This document shows positions 7,611 to 12,635 of a DNA stretch of 12,635 bases, piece after piece. The stretch lies in the NCBI RefSeq assembly GCF_021151785.1, contig NZ_JAGKWP010000072.1, positions 1-12,635 on the forward strand, in the 5' to 3' direction. The translations under genes and the position numbers were made by a program. This DNA comes from Flavobacterium sp. GTDB taxonomy: Bacteria; Bacteroidota; Bacteroidia; Flavobacteriales; Flavobacteriaceae. Positions within the stretch are counted from its first letter, which is position 1. Each line of letters begins with the position of its first letter. The notes beneath the pieces are model-generated. The model searched no databases. It had not been told where the DNA came from and was given only the letters and a program-made list of their open reading frames with translations.

Positions 7611-8024
7611 CTATTTGTTTTCTCCTAAATAAATTAAGTCATACACAATCATTCGCTCTTCATTAGCTATATATATCTGTTTTCTTGAAGAATTTTCCTT
7701 AGGCGTAACTATTGTAATAACAGTATCTAATCCTTCATTATCCACACAAAAGTAACGATTTATTGCTTCCTTTTCTGTTTCCTTTTTTTCTTCATATTTA
7801 TAGATATTATACAATTGTATTACCTCTGAATAAACAACAAACCTATTTTTGCTTCTATCTAAATTAATCAATAATTCTGTAGGTTGTGATTTTGACCAAG
7901 CCGTCCATTCTCTAGACTTTTTTAATTGAGAAACTGAAAATGCAGTTGCTTTGAACTTATAGGTTTGAGCATTTCCAATATAAAAACTAACCAAAAATAG
8001 TAATGCAAATAAACTTTTTTTCAT
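7611..8024 (-). CDS. Small secreted protein of unknown function
   Basis: A 137-residue protein with a clear signal peptide (MKK, a hydrophobic core to about residue 17, likely cleavage after GNA at 19), leaving about 118 residues. The mature part looks rich in beta strands (YKFKATAFSV, ELLINLD, RFVVYSEVIQLYNI, TVITIVTP, KQIYIA, MIVYDLIYL) and has one cysteine at 93, so no disulfide within the chain. I recall similar proteins beside pabB/tilS in other flavobacteria but know no function. No lipobox is seen, so it is probably periplasmic or outer-membrane associated. It is separated by 2 nt from pabB and 10 nt from the upstream flavoenzyme, so it is almost certainly co-transcribed. Confidence 0.75.
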   Translation of the reverse strand: MKKSLFALLFLVSFYIGNAQTYKFKATAFSVSQLKKSREWTAWSKSQPTELLINLDRSKNRFVVYSEVIQLYNIYKYEEKKETEKEAINRYFCVDNEGLDTVITIVTPKENSSRKQIYIANEERMIVYDLIYLGENK

Positions 8025-8034
8025 TGTTTTTACT

Positions 8035-8979
8035 TTAAAACGTTAAATTTGTGATTTCTTTTTTTGCTACTTCAAATTCTCGAATTACTTGTTCGATAAT
8101 TGTTGAAACAGGTAAAATATCATGAATTAATCCTGCTATTTGTCCAATTTCTAATTCTCCTTCTACCAAATCTCCTTCAAACATTCCTCTTTTTGCTCTA
8201 GCTCTACCTAATAATGTTTTCAAGTCATCAACACTTGCACAATTAGAATAGGCTTCTTGTACATCTTGAAAGAATTTATTTTTTATTAATCGTACAGGAG
8301 CTAATTCTTTTAAAGTTACTAATGTATCACCTTCATTAGTTTCTACAATAGTTCTTTTAAATGCATCATGCGCGCTAGATTCAGTAGAAGCAGCAAATCT
8401 ACTTCCCATTTGTACTCCGTCCGCTCCAAGAATCATTGCTGCCAGCATTCCCTTTCCTGTTGCAATTCCGCCAGCCGCAATTAATGGAATGCTTATATTT
8501 TCTTTTACCATTGGAATCAAAGTCAAAGTAGTTGTTTCTTCACGTCCATTATGCCCTCCCGCTTCAAATCCTTCAGCTACAACAGCATCTACACCAGCTT
8601 CTTGTGCTTTTAGTGCGAATTTAGAACTACTTACCACATGAACTACAGTAATTCCTTTTTCTTTTAAAAATGAAGTCCATGTTTTTGGATTACCTGCAGA
8701 AGTAAAAACAATTTTCACATCTTCTTCAACTATAATGTTCATTATTTCTTCAACATTCGGGTACAACATAGGCACATTTACACCAAATGGTTTATTAGTA
8801 GCTTTTTTACATTTTTGTATATGCTCTCTTAAAACATTTGGATACATAGAACCTGCTCCTATTAAGCCTAAACCGCCAGCATTACTAACTGCACTTGCTA
8901 ATTTATAACCACTATTCCAAATCATACCACCTTGAATAATTGGGTATTCTATGCCAAATAATTGTATAATTCTATTCAT
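8035..8979 (-). CDS. Nitronate monooxygenase / FabK-like FMN enzyme
   Basis: A 314-residue cytosolic TIM-barrel flavoprotein of the 2-nitropropane dioxygenase superfamily. Visible landmarks are YPIIQGGMIW (12-21), SNAGGLGLIGAGS (32-44), KPFGVNVPM (63-71), SAGNPKTW (94-101), EGFEAGGHNG (136-145) with His143, and the FMN-phosphate sites IAAGGIATGKG (167-177) and GADGVQMGSRF (185-195). The superfamily includes nitronate monooxygenases (detoxifying propionate-3-nitronate) and FabK (enoyl-ACP reductase II of fatty-acid synthesis). The GNP block and GGH histidine are shared with FabK, so the common label nitronate monooxygenase is not secure. No fatty-acid genes are nearby. It lies 21 nt downstream of the S8 protease gene and 10 nt upstream of the small secreted protein gene. 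Confidence 0.85.
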   Translation of the reverse strand: MNRIIQLFGIEYPIIQGGMIWNSGYKLASAVSNAGGLGLIGAGSMYPNVLREHIQKCKKATNKPFGVNVPMLYPNVEEIMNIIVEEDVKIVFTSAGNPKTWTSFLKEKGITVVHVVSSSKFALKAQEAGVDAVVAEGFEAGGHNGREETTTLTLIPMVKENISIPLIAAGGIATGKGMLAAMILGADGVQMGSRFAASTESSAHDAFKRTIVETNEGDTLVTLKELAPVRLIKNKFFQDVQEAYSNCASVDDLKTLLGRARAKRGMFEGDLVEGELEIGQIAGLIHDILPVSTIIEQVIREFEVAKKEITNLTF

Positions 8980-9000
8980 AAGATTTGAAACTATTATTTC

Positions 9001-10620
9001 TTATTTTTTTATAATTTTTCCTTTATAATTTTGATTGGACTCAAAGTTATAATAATAGACTCCATTAGCCAAATTTGTTACGTAAATAAAGGGCTTATCT
9101 ACTGAGATTTCTTCTTCAATTACTTTTTTACCTATTGAATTATATAAACTAATTTTTCCTGAATTTATTGTACTATTCATTCTAAAATTAACTACATTTT
9201 GAACAGGATTAGTTACTAATTGAAAGGCAATATCTGTTGAATATTCATTTAATTGTAAAGCTGCGTTTAAAGCAAATTGAAAATCTGGGATTCCATATCC
9301 TTTTTGTGCCGTCGGGAGTGTATATTGATCTGCTGATTGTTTAATATAATTTACAACTTGTGAGGCAGTTAATGAAGGTACAGCAGACCAAAATGTGGCA
9401 ACCATACCAGCCATAATAGGACCTGAAAAAGAAGTTCCATTGACTGTAACTATTGCACCTGCGGTATTTGAAACCGTTGCGGCTTGTCCTTTGGCACAAA
9501 CATCAGGTTTTATTCTTCCATCGAAAGAGGGGCCTATGGAACTAAAAGAAGCATAAGTTTCGTCTGATTTTACAGCTCCAATAGTTAATGCTCCAACAGC
9601 GTCAGCAGGAGTACCAATATGAGGTTCCGCAGTTGCTCCAGAATTCCCTGCACTTACAACAACTACAATACCTTTTGAAAAAGCCATATTAACGCCTCTT
9701 GCTATAAATGTTTTTGTACCAATCATGTCTTCATATTGATATGAATATGCAGGATTATCATAATCCATGTAGCCTAATGACGAATTAATTACATCTACCC
9801 CATAATAATCTGCTAGTTCAGCCGCTTCAACCCAATAGGATTCTTCAACAGGATTTTCAGAATTAATATCTTCAGTTATAAACAAGTAATATTGAGCATT
9901 TGGTGCTGTTCCTACCAATTCTCCTTCTGTAAAACCTCCCATCGTTGACAATACCATTGTACCATGATTATGTCTAGAAAAATAATTAGAATTAGCATCT
10001 GGAAAATTATAACCCCCTAAAATTTGATTATTATTAATTAAATTTTGAAAAGGAGCCGCGGAATTAACCCCAATAAAGCCAGAATCTAAAACTGCAATTA
10101 TTTTTCCTTGACCAGTATAATTTTGTTGATGCAATAAATGCCCATTCAACATTTCTATTTGATTTGTAGCGCCTCCATAATTATAAGTTACTAAAGCATC
10201 TAGATTTTTTGAAACTTTTTTGACTTGATGACTAACTTGCTTGACTCTCCCATTAGGATTAAGAGAATGATTTGCAAAAATGATTTGATTAACAAATGGA
10301 TAATCACCTAAGTTTTGAATATTAGTTTGTGAACCTCTAACATGTACTGCATTTAACCATTTTGATTTAGCCATAACAGTAATTCCTGGTGAGAGTATGA
10401 TTTGGTTAATGTAACTTTGCTCCACAGGTACGTCAGTTATATCAATAGTAATTCCTTGAGCAAGCCGCCTGTCAATAGATCGCTGCGTTAACATACTTAA
10501 GGGGTTTGACAAAAAGACAGAAGCACTAGGCTTATCATTAAAATAAATCCAAGCGTCTTCAACTTGAGAAAAACTGAATTGGACGATAAAAATTAAATAA
10601 AAAACGTACTTGCTTTTCAT
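9001..10620 (-). CDS. S8 (subtilisin-like) serine protease with T9SS sorting domain
   Basis: A 539-residue exported protease. The ATG at 10620 gives a normal signal peptide (MKSK, hydrophobic core, cleavage near FSFSQ at 15-19); an in-frame TTG 18 nt upstream is rejected. Residues 20-150 form an N-terminal propeptide-like region containing LTQRSIDRRLAQGI (44-57). The S8 triad is complete: Asp179 in AVLDSG, His219 in HNHGT and Ser397 in GTSFSG, with the oxyanion Asn326 in SAGNSG. Residues 468-539 are a type A Por secretion C-terminal domain (NPVQNVVNF, SLYNSIGKKV, LANGVYYYNF, ending KIIKK), which in Bacteroidota directs export through the type IX system and is cleaved. The product is thus probably released or surface attached and degrades external protein; substrate unknown. 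It follows mnmA by 30 nt, and a TATATTTG in that gap may give it a separate promoter. Confidence 0.94.
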   Translation of the reverse strand: MKSKYVFYLIFIVQFSFSQVEDAWIYFNDKPSASVFLSNPLSMLTQRSIDRRLAQGITIDITDVPVEQSYINQIILSPGITVMAKSKWLNAVHVRGSQTNIQNLGDYPFVNQIIFANHSLNPNGRVKQVSHQVKKVSKNLDALVTYNYGGATNQIEMLNGHLLHQQNYTGQGKIIAVLDSGFIGVNSAAPFQNLINNNQILGGYNFPDANSNYFSRHNHGTMVLSTMGGFTEGELVGTAPNAQYYLFITEDINSENPVEESYWVEAAELADYYGVDVINSSLGYMDYDNPAYSYQYEDMIGTKTFIARGVNMAFSKGIVVVVSAGNSGATAEPHIGTPADAVGALTIGAVKSDETYASFSSIGPSFDGRIKPDVCAKGQAATVSNTAGAIVTVNGTSFSGPIMAGMVATFWSAVPSLTASQVVNYIKQSADQYTLPTAQKGYGIPDFQFALNAALQLNEYSTDIAFQLVTNPVQNVVNFRMNSTINSGKISLYNSIGKKVIEEEISVDKPFIYVTNLANGVYYYNFESNQNYKGKIIKK

Positions 10621-10635
10621 AAATTCAATTTTTAT

Positions 10636-10643
10636 CAAATATA
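10636..10643 (-). promoter_or_regulatory. Possible internal promoter -7 element before the S8 protease gene
   Basis: Minus-strand TATATTTG, an exact TAnnTTTG match and the same octamer as the yifB candidate, lies in the 30-nt gap between the mnmA stop and the protease ATG. It would leave a very short leader of about 9 nt. No -33 element is visible at standard spacing, so this may be coincidence. Confidence 0.25.
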
Positions 10644-10650
10644 ATCATTT

Positions 10651-11838
10651 TTAAGAGATTACTCCACTACCTAACAATTCTTCACCTTCATGCCAAGCTA
10701 CAAATTGTCCCTCTGTGATTGCAGATTGTGGTTCTTGAAAACGTACATACATTCCAGAATCAAATTGATATAAAGTAGCTTTTTGTAAAGGTTGTCTATA
10801 TCTGATTCTCGCCCAAACTTCTTTAGTTTGTCCAGATTTTAATCGTAAATCTTCTCTTATCCAGTGAATTTCACTATTTTGAATGAATAATGTTCTCTTA
10901 AATAAACCTGGATGTTGATTACCTTGTCCTGTATAAATAATATTATTTTCTACATCTGTTTCAATAACAAACAAAGGCTCTTTCGTTCCTCCTACATTTA
11001 ATCCTTTTCGTTGACCTTTAGTAAAGTAATGTGCGCCTTGATGTTTTGCTTTAACAATTCCGACTGAATTGGAATAATCTTTATTTTGCGCTTCATAAGC
11101 TAATTCACTTTCCAAATTTTCAAATCTTGGAATAGATTGATTATATATGGCAGCATCGGCAGGAATTTCGATAATCACACCTTCTTTTGGCTGTAATTTT
11201 TGTTGTAAAAAATCAGGCAAACGAACTTTACCAATAAAACATAAGCCTTGTGAATCTTTTTTCTCAGCTGTAATTAAATCAGCTTTCGCTGCAATAGCAC
11301 GGACTTCAGGTTTTGTAAGTTCTCCAATTGGAAATAAAGCTTTGCTCAATTGTTCTTGAGACAATTGGCATAAAAAATACGATTGATCTTTATTGTTATC
11401 TTTTCCAGCTAATAATTGATGAACAGGTTTGCCATCAACCTCAATTGTGTTTTTTCTACAATAGTGTCCCGTTGCTACAAAATCTGCACCTAAAGAAAGA
11501 GCAATTTTCATAAACACATCAAACTTAATTTCTCTGTTACAAAGAACGTCGGGATTTGGAGTTCTACCTTTTTCGTATTCATTGAACATATAATCCACAA
11601 TACGCTCTTTATATTGTTCCGATAAATCTACTGTTTGAAATGGAATTCCTAATTTTTCAGCTACTAAAAGTGCATCATTACTATCTTCTAACCAAGGGCA
11701 TTCATTTGAAATGGTTACTGTATCATCGTGCCAATTTTTCATAAACAAGCCGATCACCTCATATCCTTGTTCTTTAAGTAAATAGGCAGCCACACTCGAA
11801 TCTACACCGCCTGATAAACCTACAACTACTCTTTGCAT
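10651..11838 (-). CDS. mnmA: tRNA-specific 2-thiouridylase MnmA
   Basis: A 395-residue cytosolic enzyme that thiolates U34 of tRNA-Glu, -Gln and -Lys, taking sulfur from a cysteine-desulfurase relay. The PP-loop SGGVDS is at 9-14. NPDVLCNREIKF (95-106) carries the catalytic Cys100 and GLCFIGK (198-204) the persulfide Cys200. ATGHYCRK is near 122-129, and the tRNA-binding C-terminal part begins after FTKGQRKGLNVGG (272-284). It is longer than E. coli MnmA (368 residues) because of an extra stretch at about 226-262, before the GQRKGL block, which I take to be the usual Bacteroidota insertion. It starts 1 nt after the MORN-repeat gene's stop and precedes the S8 protease gene. tilS, another PP-loop wobble-base enzyme, is in the same run. 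Confidence 0.96.
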   Translation of the reverse strand: MQRVVVGLSGGVDSSVAAYLLKEQGYEVIGLFMKNWHDDTVTISNECPWLEDSNDALLVAEKLGIPFQTVDLSEQYKERIVDYMFNEYEKGRTPNPDVLCNREIKFDVFMKIALSLGADFVATGHYCRKNTIEVDGKPVHQLLAGKDNNKDQSYFLCQLSQEQLSKALFPIGELTKPEVRAIAAKADLITAEKKDSQGLCFIGKVRLPDFLQQKLQPKEGVIIEIPADAAIYNQSIPRFENLESELAYEAQNKDYSNSVGIVKAKHQGAHYFTKGQRKGLNVGGTKEPLFVIETDVENNIIYTGQGNQHPGLFKRTLFIQNSEIHWIREDLRLKSGQTKEVWARIRYRQPLQKATLYQFDSGMYVRFQEPQSAITEGQFVAWHEGEELLGSGVIS

Positions 11839-11839
11839 A

Positions 11840-12586
11840 TTATTTTTTCCCTTCCTTTTGTGAAGTGGCTAATGACTTCATTCTTTTTTCTTCGTATTTA
11901 GCTAATTCTTTTGAAAATTTTTCTGCTTTCACTTCTTTTATTACCTTACCATTTTCAAAGAATTTCCAATTCCCTACTTTTGCGCCACCTTTATAATTTC
12001 CTTCATATAATTTTGCTCCAGTTCCATCATAATAAGCCGCTTTACCTTCTAATTTATCGTTAGTATAATTAACATCTTCTATTAATTTTCCGTTTTCATT
12101 ATAAGTTTTTGCTAAACCATTTTTCTTACCTTCCTTGTAAACTGCTTCTTCAGCAAGCACCTTATTCTTATAAAAAACCTTACGGGTTCCATCTAATTTT
12201 CCCGATTTATAAAACTCTAAAGTCATTATATCTTTAGACTCTTTGTGAAAATATTTCCATTCTCCTTCATATATCTTATTCACGACTAAACCTTCACTTA
12301 CTTTATTTCCTTTTTGATCAAAAAAAACGGTATAACAAGAACCATCACCTTTAGAGAAATCTCTAGTAGCAATCACTGTACTCGCTTTGGTATCATCAAA
12401 ATATTTAAAAATACCTTTCTCTTTACCATGTTCAAAAATACCTTCATAACGTGGTCGTTTAGACTCATCATGATAACCTTTCCAAATTCCATGGCGTAAT
12501 CCTTTTTCATCAAATTGATTAATTTTATCCTGTGCTGGTAAAAAATTAAAAACCAATACTATTAGTATGAAAGCTATCTTTTTCAT
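11840..12586 (-). CDS. Secreted MORN/YwqK-type repeat protein
   Basis: A 248-residue protein with an N-terminal signal peptide (MKKIAFILIVLVFNFLPAQ, cleavage near residue 18). Residues 25-215 hold about seven degenerate MORN-2/YwqK repeats of roughly 20-25 residues, each built on a G-x-W/K-x-Y/F-x(n)-G-K core: HGIWKGYHD, KGIFKYFDD, EGEWKYFHK, DGTRKVFYK, NGLAKTYNENG, EGKAAYYDGTG and VGNWKFFENG. A charged helical tail (about 216-248) follows. Automated annotation tends to call such proteins YwqK-family antitoxin, but here the signal peptide places it outside the cytosol and no toxin gene is adjacent, so that label should not be read as function. No catalytic residues are apparent; a beta-sheet scaffold or surface protein is the safest reading. 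It is first in the eight-gene minus-strand run, with 49 nt of AT-rich DNA upstream to the window edge and no convincing consensus promoter there. Confidence 0.85.
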   Translation of the reverse strand: MKKIAFILIVLVFNFLPAQDKINQFDEKGLRHGIWKGYHDESKRPRYEGIFEHGKEKGIFKYFDDTKASTVIATRDFSKGDGSCYTVFFDQKGNKVSEGLVVNKIYEGEWKYFHKESKDIMTLEFYKSGKLDGTRKVFYKNKVLAEEAVYKEGKKNGLAKTYNENGKLIEDVNYTNDKLEGKAAYYDGTGAKLYEGNYKGGAKVGNWKFFENGKVIKEVKAEKFSKELAKYEEKRMKSLATSQKEGKK

Positions 12587-12635
12587 AAGTTAATATATTA
12601 ATTGTATTATAACTACTTATTTTAATCAATTATTC

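Noticed and set aside
10621..10638. TTG at 10638 as the start of the S8 protease
   Set aside because: The ATG at 10620 gives a clean signal peptide; the upstream extension lies in the promoter-like gap.
12587..12635. TATAAT-like and TTG elements upstream of the MORN-repeat gene
   Set aside because: The minus strand has TATAAT at 12606-12611 and TTG at 12627-12629, but the spacing of 15 nt fits neither the sigma-70 nor the Bacteroidota -33/-7 pattern, and the window ends here.
1..12635. Mobile element, CRISPR array, tRNA/rRNA gene or defence island
   Set aside because: No transposase, integrase, terminal inverted repeat, regularly spaced long repeats, cloverleaf-like sequence or nuclease/defence genes were seen; gene content and base use look uniform and chromosomal.

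Overview
The window looks like ordinary chromosome of a member of the Flavobacteriaceae (Bacteroidota), probably Flavobacterium or a close relative. The evidence is strong AT-richness, TAnnTTTG-type promoter elements, an A/T-rich lead-in to most start codons instead of a clear Shine-Dalgarno, a subtilisin-like protease with a type IX secretion (T9SS) C-terminal sorting domain, and protein variants typical of the phylum (OmpA-tailed protein, three-domain DsbD, enlarged MnmA). I saw no rRNA, tRNA, insertion sequence, prophage or CRISPR array.

Layout, left to right. (1) Bases 2-502, plus strand: the 3' end of a larger OmpA-tailed envelope protein whose start lies outside the window. (2) Bases 507-540: a 13-bp perfect hairpin terminator serving this gene and the convergent yifB. 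(3) Bases 542-2077, minus strand: yifB/comM, a Mg-chelatase-like AAA+ ATPase. (4) Bases 2078-2250: a divergent promoter region with three GTAAAAYAAA boxes exactly 21 bp apart. (5) Bases 2251-2917, plus strand: a two-gene unit of a four-helix membrane protein overlapping a 66-residue Xre-type regulator by 11 nt. (6) Bases 2919-2957: a 14-bp perfect hairpin terminator between convergent units. (7) Bases 12586 down to 2977, minus strand: eight genes in a row with gaps of 1-30 nt or a 4-nt overlap. In transcription order they are a secreted MORN/YwqK-repeat protein, mnmA, a T9SS-exported S8 protease, a nitronate monooxygenase/FabK-like flavoprotein, a small secreted protein of unknown function, pabB, tilS and dsbD.

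The eight-gene run mixes cytosolic housekeeping enzymes (tRNA wobble-base modification by MnmA and TilS, folate precursor synthesis by PabB, a flavoenzyme) with envelope or exported proteins (MORN-repeat protein, protease, small unknown, DsbD). Spacing suggests one transcript, possibly with internal promoters. DsbD could supply reducing power to the periplasm, but no direct functional link among all eight is evident.

Nothing here is clearly a new defence or mobile system. The least explained parts are the membrane-protein/Xre pair with its phased operator-like array and the small secreted protein at 7611-8024.
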